A stretch of DNA of 64,000 nt from assembly GCF_041287255.1 (NCBI RefSeq), contig NZ_JBGGTX010000001.1:558001-622000 (forward strand), given 5' to 3'. The translations under genes were made by a program, and so were the position numbers. The notes beneath the pieces are model-generated. The model was given only the letters and a program-made list of their open reading frames with translations. It made no database searches and was not told the DNA's origin. This document shows positions 50,857-59,451 of this stretch, piece after piece. The DNA is from Tamlana flava (lineage in GTDB: Bacteria > Bacteroidota > Bacteroidia > Flavobacteriales > Flavobacteriaceae). Numbering within the stretch: position 1 is the first letter of the stretch; the number at the start of each line of letters is the position of its first letter.

Positions 50857-51861
50857 TTGAATACCCACGAAACATATATGCAGCGCTGTCTGGACATTGC
50901 AAAAAACGGTTTGGGAATCACCAGACCCAATCCCATGGTGGGCAGTGTAATTGTACATAACAATAAGATTATTGGTGAAGGCTTTACCAGTAAATATGGC
51001 GGAAACCATGCCGAAGTGAATGCCATAAATTCTGTTAAAGATAAAAACCTTTTAAATGAGGCTACGCTATATGTAACGTTGGAGCCCTGTTCACATTTTG
51101 GTAAAACTCCGCCGTGTAGCAATCTCATTATTAAGCACAACATCCCAAAAGTGGTTATAGGATGCATTGATGACAACGAACAAGTAGCAGGAAAAGGCGT
51201 AAAAAAGCTGATTGATGCTGGTTGTAATGTTACCGTTGGCATTTTAGAAGACGAATGCAAAAAGCACCACAAACGATTTTTTACTTTTCATAATAAAAAA
51301 CGGCCATACATCATTTTAAAATGGGCTGAAAGCAAAAATGGTTTTATCGCACCCAAAAACAAAAAAGAACAAAAACCTGTTTGGATTACCAATGAATTTT
51401 CCAGGCAATTGGTTCATAAATGGCGTACCGAAGAACAAGCCATTCTAGTGGGCACAAATACTGTTTTACAGGACAACCCTAGTTTAACCGTTAGGGATTG
51501 GACCGGAAACAACCCTATTAGAATTGTATTAGACAAAGACAAAAAGCTTTCAAAATCGCTTTCTGTATTTAATGATGAAGCCGAAACGATTATTATCAGC
51601 AATAATGAAATTGATTTTTCGCAACTTGTTGCTCAGCAAATTTGTCATGTTTTATTTCAAAAAGACATAAATTCCGTTATTATTGAGGGTGGTGCAAAAA
51701 CCCTTCAAACCTTTATTAATGAAAACCTTTGGGATGAAGCTCGTGTTTTTATTGGAAGCAATATATTTAAAAGCGGCACAATAGCCCCTGTTTTTTCTGG
51801 AAAGTTAATCTCAGAAGAAAAGATTTTGAACGATATTCTTAAAATTTATTGGAATGATTAA
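50857..51861 (+). CDS. ribD: Bifunctional riboflavin biosynthesis deaminase/reductase RibD
   Basis: A 334-residue enzyme for two steps of riboflavin synthesis. The N-terminal cytidine-deaminase-like domain has the zinc and catalytic motif GGNHAEVNAI with EPCSHFGKTPPCSNLI. The C-terminal reductase has KWAESKNGFIAP, TNEFSRQLVHKWRTEEQAILVGTNTVLQDNPSLTVR and the NADPH-site VIIEGGAKTLQTFINENLWDEARVF. The start is TTG, two bases after the preceding stop; no in-frame ATG would preserve the deaminase N-terminus. It overlaps the HAD gene by eight bases. Confidence 0.94.
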   Translation: MNTHETYMQRCLDIAKNGLGITRPNPMVGSVIVHNNKIIGEGFTSKYGGNHAEVNAINSVKDKNLLNEATLYVTLEPCSHFGKTPPCSNLIIKHNIPKVVIGCIDDNEQVAGKGVKKLIDAGCNVTVGILEDECKKHHKRFFTFHNKKRPYIILKWAESKNGFIAPKNKKEQKPVWITNEFSRQLVHKWRTEEQAILVGTNTVLQDNPSLTVRDWTGNNPIRIVLDKDKKLSKSLSVFNDEAETIIISNNEIDFSQLVAQQICHVLFQKDINSVIIEGGAKTLQTFINENLWDEARVFIGSNIFKSGTIAPVFSGKLISEEKILNDILKIYWND

Positions 51862-52465
51862 AACCTTAATCTTTGATTTTGGCAACGTATTCATCAATTT
51901 AGATATTGAAGGCGCGGAAAAATATGCTCTGGAAAAGTTTCAAATTGAATCGCCTTCGGAAGAGATGATTGGCAATAATGAACTTTATGAAAAAGGCTTA
52001 ATTTCCACTGAAGAATTTATCGGGTTTTATGCCGAAAACTTTCCGAACCTTTCAAAAACAGAACTTATTGGCATTTGGAACTACATGCTGAAGGATTTTC
52101 CCAAGAACCGTTTGGAGTTTCTTCAGCAATTGAAAAATGAAGGTATTTACAAACTAATATTATTGAGCAACACCAACGAACTCCATATAGATTACGTTAA
52201 AAAACATGTGCCCCTTTATGAAGACTTCAAAAGCTGTTTTGATGCGTTTTACCTCTCCCATGAAATTAATTTAAGAAAACCGAATATTGATATTTTCGAA
52301 TTTGTTCTTTCTGAAAACAGTTTAAGGGCCAACGAATGTATATTTATTGATGACAACATCCATAATTGCAAAACAGCAAAAAACCTTGGCATCTATACAT
52401 GGCACATCAACCCAAAAACAGAGGACATTTGTGACCTTTTTGAAACTAAAAAACACCTATTCTAA
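51854..52465 (+). CDS. HAD-superfamily hydrolase (YihX-like)
   Basis: A 203-residue phosphatase of the HAD-IA group. Motif I is LIFDFGNVFINLD, in which the second Asp of the DxD motif is replaced by Gly, a known variation in YihX-type phosphatases. Motif II is ILLSNTNE, motif III includes LRKPNIDIFEFV and motif IV is ECIFIDDNIHNC. A substrate such as glucose 1-phosphate cannot be told from sequence alone. The start overlaps ribD by eight bases, raising the possibility of a role in removing the riboflavin intermediate phosphate, a step for which HAD enzymes are used. Confidence 0.88.
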   Translation: MIKTLIFDFGNVFINLDIEGAEKYALEKFQIESPSEEMIGNNELYEKGLISTEEFIGFYAENFPNLSKTELIGIWNYMLKDFPKNRLEFLQQLKNEGIYKLILLSNTNELHIDYVKKHVPLYEDFKSCFDAFYLSHEINLRKPNIDIFEFVLSENSLRANECIFIDDNIHNCKTAKNLGIYTWHINPKTEDICDLFETKKHLF

Positions 52466-52471
52466 TTTTTT

Positions 52472-53080
52472 TTGGAAGTAAAAGACACATATAAAACCAT
52501 AAAATCTCCCGTCGGAAATGTGCTTTTTAAGGACAAAAACAGCAAGTTTTATGGGTATGCTTACCCTGTAAGTAATGAAGAAGAAATAAGACAACACATT
52601 GAGGCTTTAAAAAAAGAGCACCATTCGGCAAGGCATTGGTGTTACTCATATCAAATCGGTACAGAAAATATTGTTTATCGTGCCAATGATGATGGCGAAC
52701 CGAGCAACAGTGCAGGTATGCCCATTTACAGACAAATACAATCTTTTGAAGTCACAAACATTTTGATAGTTGTGGTACGCTATTTTGGCGGTGTAAAATT
52801 GGGGGTCAGTGGTTTAATAAATGCTTACAAAACAACGGCACAATTAACGCTTGAAGCATCAAAAATTGTTGAAAAAACTATCAATATTGATTATCTAATC
52901 AGTTTTGATTACATAAACATGAACACCGTAATGTGCATCATCAAAGAGAAAAATTTAAATATTATCAATCAAAAATTAGAATTGGATTGCCAAATAACCA
53001 TTTCGGTTAGAAAGAAAGAAGCTACATCTACATTCGAAATCTTCGAAAATTTGTACGAAATTGAAATAAAAGAAATTTAG
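52472..53080 (+). CDS. YigZ/IMPACT family protein
   Basis: A 202-residue protein starting at TTG, six bases after the HAD stop. The N-terminal UPF0029 (IMPACT) domain has KDKNSKFYGYAYPV, KKEHHSARHWCYSYQIG and NDDGEPSNSAGMPIYRQIQSF, then VRYFGGVKLGVSGLINAYKTTAQ. The C-terminal part (about 135-202) is the DUF1949 domain. Eukaryotic IMPACT binds the translation kinase regulator GCN1; the bacterial role is unknown. No SD sequence is visible. Confidence 0.92.
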   Translation: MEVKDTYKTIKSPVGNVLFKDKNSKFYGYAYPVSNEEEIRQHIEALKKEHHSARHWCYSYQIGTENIVYRANDDGEPSNSAGMPIYRQIQSFEVTNILIVVVRYFGGVKLGVSGLINAYKTTAQLTLEASKIVEKTINIDYLISFDYINMNTVMCIIKEKNLNIINQKLELDCQITISVRKKEATSTFEIFENLYEIEIKEI

Positions 53081-53081
53081 A

Positions 53082-53480
53082 TTAATTATTAATAGCGTCC
53101 AAAATGTATTGAGGAGCTCGTGTCGGTCGGTTTGTTTTCATATCAATAAACACCAAAACTGTAGATGCCGTTGTTAAAATTTCGCCTGTTTCATTTGTAA
53201 TTTCATACTCAAATTCGATCTTTGCAGTGGGCTTATTTTTCAGTTGAGTTTTTACATTAATTATGTCGTCATAAACTGCTGATTTTTTATAGTTTATATT
53301 CATTGAAATGACAGGCAACATTATTCCATTTTCTTCCATCAACTTATATGAAATTCCGAATTTTCTCAACCATTCAATTCTTCCCATTTCCAGATATAAC
53401 GCATAATTGCCATGATATACCACGCCCATTTGATCTGTTTCACCATATCTCACTCTTATTTGTATTTCATCGAATTTCAT
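53082..53480 (-). CDS. Acyl-CoA thioesterase (YbgC-type hot-dog fold)
   Basis: A 132-residue 4-hydroxybenzoyl-CoA thioesterase-like protein. The hot-dog motif is RVRYGETDQMGVVYHGNYALYLEMGRIEWLRKFG with the catalytic Asp in ETDQMG and the conserved HGNY. It cleaves acyl-CoA thioesters in the cytosol, and related proteins are linked to the Tol-Pal system. The stop codon is one base from the YigZ stop on the other strand. Confidence 0.9.
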   Translation of the reverse strand: MKFDEIQIRVRYGETDQMGVVYHGNYALYLEMGRIEWLRKFGISYKLMEENGIMLPVISMNINYKKSAVYDDIINVKTQLKNKPTAKIEFEYEITNETGEILTTASTVLVFIDMKTNRPTRAPQYILDAINN

Positions 53481-53671
53481 AAGCTTTATTGGATATTTTT
53501 TTGTAGTTTCGGCAATGGGTTAAACATGATGAAAATTTTCTAAAAATTCAATACCAATTGATTTTTTTTTTAAGAATTTTGTTCACATATTTGCCTCACC
53601 AGAATAGGGGGATATGAAAAGCCATTTTTCATAAATTAATCTAACTAACTAAAAAACCTGTATATTTAAAA

Positions 53672-55099
53672 ATGAGTTTAACTGCGCAATCGGTATGGAA
53701 TAATTGTCTTGAATTTATAAAGGATAACATCCAACCGCAAGCATACAAAACTTGGTTTGAGCCAATTAAAGCAGTTAAGCTTACAGACAATTCCTTAAGC
53801 ATTCAGGTACCCAGCAAATTCTTTTACGAGTGGCTTGAAGAGCACTATGTTAAAATCTTAAAAGTATCACTAACAAAGGAACTGGGCGAATCTGCCAAAC
53901 TTGTTTACATTATTAAAATGGAAAACACTTATGGCAACAAGCAACCGTTTACTGAAAAAATTCCAAGTTCAAACAGAAGCGCAGTAAAATCGCAAGACGT
54001 TGATATTCCTCTGAACAATAAAAGCCCTGAATTGCGCAATCCATTTGTCATTCCAGGTATTAGAAATGTTAAGATCGAATCTCAACTAAATCCAAATTAT
54101 AGTTTTGAAAATTTCTTGGAAGGAGATTCTAACCGATTAGCCAGAAGTGCAGGACTTGCTGTAGCAGCAAAACCAGGAGGCACATCTTTTAATCCTTTAT
54201 TGATTTTTGGTGGTGTTGGTTTAGGTAAAACACACTTGGCACATGCCATTGGGGTTGATATTAAAGATAAATATCCAGAAAAAACCGTTTTATACATCTC
54301 TGCGGAAAAGTTTACACAACAATACATTGATGCCGTTAAGAAAAATAATAGAAATGATTTCATTCATTTTTATCAAATCATTGATGTATTAATTATTGAT
54401 GATGTGCAATTCCTTTCCGGAAAAACAGGAACTCAGGACGTATTTTTCCACATTTTCAACCACTTACACCAAAATGGAAAACAGGTAGTTTTAACGAGTG
54501 ACAAGGCTCCTGTTGATATGCAAGATATTGAACAGCGTTTGCTTTCGCGCTTTAAATGGGGACTGTCGGCCGAATTGCAAAATCCGGATTTTGAAACACG
54601 CGTTTCCATCTTAAAAAACAAATTATATCGTGACGGTGTTGAAATGCCTGAGGATATAATTGAATATGTAGCCAAAAACATTAAAACCAATGTTAGGGAG
54701 CTTGAAGGCGCAATCATTTCCTTGATTGCCCAATCTTCCTTCAACAAAAAAGAAATCACCCTCGATTTGGCTCGAATTATTGTTGAAAAGTTCGTAAAGA
54801 ATACCAAACGCGAGGTATCTATAGATTATATTCAAAAGGTGGTTTCAGACTACTTCCAAATGGATGTGGACACGCTTCAATCAAAAACCAGAAAACGCCA
54901 CATCGTTCAAGCCCGCCAATTAGCGATGTTTTTTGCCAAAAAATTCACAAAAGCATCTTTGGCAAGCATTGGTTCCCAAATTGGAAAACGCGACCATGCC
55001 ACCGTACTTCACGCATGCAAAACTGTGGACAATCTATCTTCAACAGATAAACAATTCAGAAAATATGTTGAAGATATTTCCAAGAAGCTTTCTGTATAA
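53672..55099 (+). CDS. dnaA: Chromosomal replication initiator protein DnaA
   Basis: A 475-residue AAA+ protein that binds DnaA boxes and opens the origin. Domain I (about 1-85) starts SAQSVWNNCLEFIKDNIQPQAYKTWFEPIKAV; a low-complexity linker (about 90-145) precedes the AAA+ domain with Walker A FGGVGLGKTHLAHAIG, Walker B IIDDVQFLSGK and the sensor ERLLSRFKWGL-like QRLLSRFKWGLSAEL; domain IV has the signature KRDHATVLHACKTV. A -7-like CATATTTG (53596-53603, one mismatch) is 69 bases upstream. No cluster of TTATCCACA boxes adjoins the gene, so the origin is not obviously here. Confidence 0.97.
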   Translation: MSLTAQSVWNNCLEFIKDNIQPQAYKTWFEPIKAVKLTDNSLSIQVPSKFFYEWLEEHYVKILKVSLTKELGESAKLVYIIKMENTYGNKQPFTEKIPSSNRSAVKSQDVDIPLNNKSPELRNPFVIPGIRNVKIESQLNPNYSFENFLEGDSNRLARSAGLAVAAKPGGTSFNPLLIFGGVGLGKTHLAHAIGVDIKDKYPEKTVLYISAEKFTQQYIDAVKKNNRNDFIHFYQIIDVLIIDDVQFLSGKTGTQDVFFHIFNHLHQNGKQVVLTSDKAPVDMQDIEQRLLSRFKWGLSAELQNPDFETRVSILKNKLYRDGVEMPEDIIEYVAKNIKTNVRELEGAIISLIAQSSFNKKEITLDLARIIVEKFVKNTKREVSIDYIQKVVSDYFQMDVDTLQSKTRKRHIVQARQLAMFFAKKFTKASLASIGSQIGKRDHATVLHACKTVDNLSSTDKQFRKYVEDISKKLSV

Positions 55100-55111
55100 A
55101 TTCAAATCAAA

Positions 55112-55567
55112 ATGACTAAAATTCTGATGGTATGCTTGGGAAACATTTGTCGTTCACCCTTGGCCGAAGGTATTTTAAGATCAAAACTTCCGAGAGAATC
55201 GTTTACCATTGATTCTGCCGGTACGGCTGCATATCATATTGGCAGTTCTCCAGATAGACGTTCGGTTGCTACAGCTAGGCAATATGGTTTGAATATTTCA
55301 AATTTAAGAGGAAGGCAATTTGGAGTTTCAGATTTTGACCGATTTGATTTAATTTATGTCATGGATAACTCAAATTTTCAGAATGTGGTAAAACTTGCAA
55401 GAGATGAAAATGACCTTGCCAAAGTTAAACTTATTCTGAATGAGGTTTACCCAAATCAAAACCATGATGTTCCCGATCCTTACTATGGTGGCGATCAAGG
55501 TTTTCAAAACGTTTACCAAATGTTGGACGAGGCTTGCGATATTATTGCCGAAAAAGTAACACGCTAA
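55112..55567 (+). CDS. Low molecular weight protein-tyrosine phosphatase
   Basis: A 151-residue cytosolic phosphatase with the P-loop signature MVCLGNICRSPLAEG (nucleophile Cys8, Arg14) at the N-terminus and the general acid Asp in DVPDPYYGG near residue 118. Bacterial homologues act on tyrosine kinases of polysaccharide export or on arginine phosphate; the substrate here is unknown. It starts 12 bases after dnaA and is probably transcribed with it. Confidence 0.94.
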   Translation: MTKILMVCLGNICRSPLAEGILRSKLPRESFTIDSAGTAAYHIGSSPDRRSVATARQYGLNISNLRGRQFGVSDFDRFDLIYVMDNSNFQNVVKLARDENDLAKVKLILNEVYPNQNHDVPDPYYGGDQGFQNVYQMLDEACDIIAEKVTR

Positions 55568-55618
55568 AAACATGGCATTTAGCATCTTATTTATTAAATT
55601 TACTTAAAAAGATGCGCT

Positions 55619-57028
55619 ATGAAAAATTTATACATTTTCATTTCCTGTTTTGTTTTAGGCCTAATTGGGGCTGCACAAACCGTCCAACTTAATAGCTTTG
55701 CTTCTGGTTTTTCCAGTCCAGTAGAAATTGCCCATGCTGGAGATAGTCGGCTATTTGTGGTAGAAAAATCCGGAATTATAAAAATTTTAAATTCCGACGG
55801 AAGTGTTAACCCTAACCCATTTTTAAATATTTCTGGCCTTGTTGGATCAGGCGGTGAACGCGGACTCTTGGGTCTTGCTTTTGCACCTGATTATGCTACT
55901 TCAGGTAGGTTTTATGTGAATTACACGGACAATTCAAGTACAGACCAACCAAATACCGTCATTTCAAAGTACACGGTAAGCGCAAATCCAAACGTAGCAG
56001 ATACTTCGGGCGAAATTATACTAACCTATCAGCAGCCATATAGCAATCATAACGGTGGTAAACTCGCCTTTGGGAACGATGGTTTTTTGTACATTGCCGT
56101 TGGGGATGGTGGTAGCGGTGGTGACCCGCAAAACAGGGCACAAAATACAAATAGCCTTTTCGGGAAGCTGCTGCGCATTGATGTGAGTGGAGCAACATAT
56201 AGCATCCCTTCAAATAATCCTTTTTCAAGCTCTGCCGATGGACCGAACGACCCAAGACCTGAAATTTATGCTATTGGGTTAAGGAATCCATGGAAATTTT
56301 CCTTTGACAGTACCACCAATGATTTATGGATTGCCGATGTTGGGCAAAATGCTTACGAAGAAATAAACAAAGTAATAGGTTCTGGCAACCCTGGCGACAA
56401 TTACGGCTGGCGTTGTTATGAGGGTACACATACTTATAATACAAGTACAAATTGCCCTTCTGGTGGATTAAATTCCACCGTTGCTCCAGTTGCCGAGTAC
56501 CCTCATGTTGGTAGTGGCTGTTCTGGTTCTATAACAGGGGGTTATGTCTACAGAGGCTCTAATTTTCCTAATTTCTCGGGCAAATATTTCTTTGCAGATT
56601 ATTGCACTCAAAACATTGGAATTTTAACCGAAAATGGAAGTAATTGGGATTTGGTTTTTCAAACACCAAACATAACCAAAGGATGGACCACTTTAGGTGA
56701 AGATGTTAATGGCGAACTTTACATTGCAGGTGGTTCTTCTGTTTACAAAATTTCTGATGCCAATTTGGATATTTCCGAAAATGAGACTTTTAGTTTTAAA
56801 ATGTATCCTAACCCTACGAAAAATATAGTTAACTTGGATTTATCAGGAATTCAGAATAAAGTCATCTCCATTAATATTTACAATATTCAAGGGCGGAAAA
56901 TTTTAGGTATAGCACCAACCCAACAAAAAATTACTCTGAACATTCAAAATTACGGAGGAGGTCTATATTTTATGGAAGTCCGTTTTGATGATTCTTCAAA
57001 AACTATAAAAAAACTTACAATCAACTAA
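55619..57028 (+). CDS. PQQ-dependent sugar dehydrogenase (GSDH family) with T9SS sorting domain
   Basis: A 469-residue secreted protein: signal peptide (about 1-18, FISCFVLGLIGAAQ), a six-bladed beta-propeller of the glucose/sorbosone dehydrogenase family (about 25-375) and a C-terminal type A T9SS sorting domain (about 390-469, with YPNPTKNIVNLDLSG). Propeller landmarks are LLGLAFAPDY, HNGGKLAFGNDGFLYIAVGDGGSGGDPQNRAQNTNSLFGKLLRIDV and AIGLRNPWKFSFD, which supply the PQQ and calcium sites in the family. Substrate unknown. It would be exported by the T9SS, as would the subtilase at 6951-8579. Confidence 0.93.
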   Translation: MKNLYIFISCFVLGLIGAAQTVQLNSFASGFSSPVEIAHAGDSRLFVVEKSGIIKILNSDGSVNPNPFLNISGLVGSGGERGLLGLAFAPDYATSGRFYVNYTDNSSTDQPNTVISKYTVSANPNVADTSGEIILTYQQPYSNHNGGKLAFGNDGFLYIAVGDGGSGGDPQNRAQNTNSLFGKLLRIDVSGATYSIPSNNPFSSSADGPNDPRPEIYAIGLRNPWKFSFDSTTNDLWIADVGQNAYEEINKVIGSGNPGDNYGWRCYEGTHTYNTSTNCPSGGLNSTVAPVAEYPHVGSGCSGSITGGYVYRGSNFPNFSGKYFFADYCTQNIGILTENGSNWDLVFQTPNITKGWTTLGEDVNGELYIAGGSSVYKISDANLDISENETFSFKMYPNPTKNIVNLDLSGIQNKVISINIYNIQGRKILGIAPTQQKITLNIQNYGGGLYFMEVRFDDSSKTIKKLTIN

Positions 57029-57745
57029 ATGAACGAAAAAAAAGGGAGGCTTTACCTTATTCCAACTACTTTGGGAGATACAGAACCTTTGGAAGTTTTG
57101 CCCATTTCTGTAAAACAAACCATTGATAACATCAACACTTTTATTGTTGAAAATGAAAAAACGGCAAGGCGGTTCATTAAAAAAATAAGCCCTGAAAAGC
57201 CACAACCAGCTCTCAAAATTTTCCTTTTAAATAAATTTACCGAAATAGCAGAATTACCAAATTTTCTTGAGCCCTGCTTAAACGGTATTGATGTCGGTTT
57301 ATTATCTGAAGCTGGCTGTCCAGGAGTTGCAGACCCAGGAGCAGATGTTGTGAAAATAGCGCACAGCAAAAACATTAAAGTTGTGCCTTTGGTAGGCCCC
57401 TCTTCAATACTTATGGCCATCATGGGCTCTGGTATGAACGGACAAAGCTTTGCTTTTAATGGCTATCTACCAATTGATAAAAATGAACGCAAAAATGAAA
57501 TAAAGCGCTTGGAACGTTTATCCTTTGAGCTCAATCAATCACAAATATTTATTGAAACACCCTATCGAAACAATAAAATCCTTGAGGACTTGACCATAAT
57601 TCTCAATAATTCAACAAGTATTTGTGTGGCATGCGACATTACTTTGCCAACAGAATTTATAAAAACCCTAACCGTAGAGCAATGGAAAAAAAATATGGTA
57701 GACCTTCATAAAAGACCTACCATATTTATAATTCATAAATTCTAG
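57029..57745 (+). CDS. RsmI-like SAM-dependent methyltransferase
   Basis: A 238-residue tetrapyrrole-methylase-fold enzyme similar to RsmI (YraL), which 2'-O-methylates C1402 of 16S rRNA. The N-terminal GRLYLIPTTLGDTEPLEVLP and the AdoMet site LLSEAGCPGVADPGADVVKIA (RsmI usually VSDAGTPGISDPG) are visible, followed by SIFVETPYR-type QIFIETPYRNNKI. It is shorter than E. coli RsmI and belongs to the divergent Bacteroidota group, so the exact target is uncertain. The ATG follows the preceding stop with no gap. Its last 55 bases hold a terminator for the convergent gene. Confidence 0.88.
   Translation: MNEKKGRLYLIPTTLGDTEPLEVLPISVKQTIDNINTFIVENEKTARRFIKKISPEKPQPALKIFLLNKFTEIAELPNFLEPCLNGIDVGLLSEAGCPGVADPGADVVKIAHSKNIKVVPLVGPSSILMAIMGSGMNGQSFAFNGYLPIDKNERKNEIKRLERLSFELNQSQIFIETPYRNNKILEDLTIILNNSTSICVACDITLPTEFIKTLTVEQWKKNMVDLHKRPTIFIIHKF
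57691..57727 (-). terminator. Terminator of the lysozyme-like gene, inside the convergent methylase gene
   Basis: An 11-bp perfect inverted repeat (57691-57701 against 57717-57727, AAATATGGTAG) with a 15-base loop. Read leftward it is followed by eight T residues, the layout of an intrinsic terminator for the gene at 57767-58450. It lies fully within the coding sequence of the convergent RsmI-like gene. Confidence 0.75.
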
Positions 57746-57766
57746 TCGTAACCTAGAACTGCTTTT

Positions 57767-58450
57767 TTAAATAGCTTTTGCTTTTTTATCCGCTTTTACA
57801 AAAGAAGTGTCATATCCAGAAAAACGTTTCATGTAATAATGAACCGTGGTACCATAACCATCAGCAAAATTATCCAAACCGTAACTTCTTAGGTATTGTT
57901 TAACGCTTCCAGGTCCTGCCAAGTGCGCTGCAGCCAAAATACCAGATTCAGTAACAATAATACCGTTAATTCGCTTTCCAACGAAGTTCTTGATATCTCG
58001 TCTTAAAATCCATTTATTTCGTGCCGTGTTTGCCAAAAAGGCCTTCTCTTGCAATCTTGGGTTCTTTAAAAACTTTGCCGGATTATTAATACCAATAAGC
58101 TTTAAAGTAGAAGCTCCAAATTGATACTTCCCTAAATACCCATAAGTATTTACCGAGTTATAATTACCTCCAGACTCCTTAAAAGCCAAAGCCTCTTTAA
58201 AGCCAACAAATGATTTTCCTAAATAAGGTGAAAATGATTCTTCTTTGTTCTCGTTTAATGCCAACAAATAATCGTCTTGAACATTGTCGTCATTTACCGT
58301 ATAGTTCAAATTTAAGCCTTCCGTAGAATATTTGCTTAAATCAATTGTTTCATTAGATTGAAACGACAGATACAATAGCGCTGATATTGTAAGTGTAAAG
58401 GTCATGTAACTTGCAATATGTTTTACCATAGTCATAAATTTTTTCAGCAT
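57767..58450 (-). CDS. Lysozyme-like (lytic transglycosylase-type) envelope protein
   Basis: A 227-residue protein with an N-terminal hydrophobic segment (about 11-27, IASYMTFTLTISALLYLSF) that acts as an anchor or signal sequence. The C-terminal part resembles a lysozyme-type peptidoglycan hydrolase: FKEALAFKESGGNYNSVNTYGYLGKYQFGASTLKLIGI has the catalytic Glu in KESGG and the GKYQFG core, and GILAAAHLAGPGSVKQYLRSYG follows. It would cut glycan strands in the periplasm. The spacing of Glu and Asn-x-x-T-Y-G is like that of lysozyme-fold transglycosylases, but the family is not certain. Confidence 0.85.
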   Translation of the reverse strand: MLKKFMTMVKHIASYMTFTLTISALLYLSFQSNETIDLSKYSTEGLNLNYTVNDDNVQDDYLLALNENKEESFSPYLGKSFVGFKEALAFKESGGNYNSVNTYGYLGKYQFGASTLKLIGINNPAKFLKNPRLQEKAFLANTARNKWILRRDIKNFVGKRINGIIVTESGILAAAHLAGPGSVKQYLRSYGLDNFADGYGTTVHYYMKRFSGYDTSFVKADKKAKAI

Positions 58451-58486
58451 ATTTTAATAAAAAATACACCTTGAAATTTGAGCGTG

Positions 58487-58517
58487 CAAAATTATGATTT
58501 TTTTCAATAAGTTCAAA
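58487..58517 (-). promoter_or_regulatory. Promoter of the lysozyme-like gene
   Basis: On the minus strand, TTTG (58514-58517), 19 bases, then TAATTTTG (58487-58494): both elements match the Bacteroidota consensus. Transcription would begin near 58482, about 30 bases before the ATG. Confidence 0.7.
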
Positions 58518-58539
58518 ATTAATCGATTATGTGTTCTTT

Positions 58540-59451
58540 TTAATTGTAGAATAGATGAAATACAGTCCCTTTTTTGCTAATTTCTATGGTAGGAAACGGT
58601 ATTTTTATCATATTAAAAACATCAAAAATAGACCTCAATAACCTTGAATTTGTCCTTAAATTATTCAAATTTACATCAAAACTTAAATAGTACTTCCTGT
58701 ACCTCTCAATATTTGTTAACACCTGATTGTCAACATCTTTAGACCCATAAAGCATACCATCTGCACCGAAGCCTACTGCAATATTTAGCCATTTTGACAT
58801 GTTACTATTTTTTAAAAATGAATGCAAATTAAAACAGAACCAATAAGTTTGCCCGTTATAATCTTTCAAAATTTGCTCCATATACGTTTCACCGAGCTTA
58901 TTTGGATTTAGTCGTGCGAATTTTGTGTCATGAAAACTGTACTTAACGGCAATTCTTTGCTCATTCCACAATAATTCTTGCCCAATATATAATCCTGAAC
59001 CAACTCCATTGGCTAGAATATCCCCCCATGAAAAACCCCATTCTTTTGAATAACCATCAAGAACCTCAACAGCGGTTAAAAACGTAAAACCCAATGTTGC
59101 CCCATATAGCAATTGATTCTTTTTTTTAGCTCCACTCCAATTTAATAATTGCGCTCCGTGTTTCCCTAACTGATAAGACGAGAAAACATGACCGAACTTG
59201 TCCATTTGCAACCATTCACTGTTATCATTAATAATGTGGAATTTAGATTGGTCATAATCTGAATACCAAAGTTGATTCAAACCAACTAGTGTAATTGCAG
59301 AAATTGATGCTTCAGAAATAATTACAGCATTGCGTCGTTGGATATTTAGTGTATCACTAGGTGTTAAAAATCCGTTTAATTTAGATTGAGAAAAGGAAAA
59401 AACAGGCAATAAAACTAAAAAGGCAATATATTTTAGCAGCGAGCACTTCAC
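58540..59451 (-). CDS. DUF2279 family protein
   Basis: A 303-residue protein starting at GTG (TAGTG overlap with mltG). It has a signal peptide (about 1-21, IAFLVLLPVFSFSQ). The DUF2279 family shows QLWYSDYDQSKFHIINDNSEWLQMDKFGHVFSSYQLGKHGAQLLNW, then a hydrophobic core and GFSWGDILANGVGSGLYIGQELLW. These may be outer-membrane or periplasmic proteins; their role is unknown. The family is common in Bacteroidota. Translational coupling to mltG is a hint of an envelope function, no more. Confidence 0.85.
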   Translation of the reverse strand: MKCSLLKYIAFLVLLPVFSFSQSKLNGFLTPSDTLNIQRRNAVIISEASISAITLVGLNQLWYSDYDQSKFHIINDNSEWLQMDKFGHVFSSYQLGKHGAQLLNWSGAKKKNQLLYGATLGFTFLTAVEVLDGYSKEWGFSWGDILANGVGSGLYIGQELLWNEQRIAVKYSFHDTKFARLNPNKLGETYMEQILKDYNGQTYWFCFNLHSFLKNSNMSKWLNIAVGFGADGMLYGSKDVDNQVLTNIERYRKYYLSFDVNLNNLRTNSRLLRSIFDVFNMIKIPFPTIEISKKGTVFHLFYN

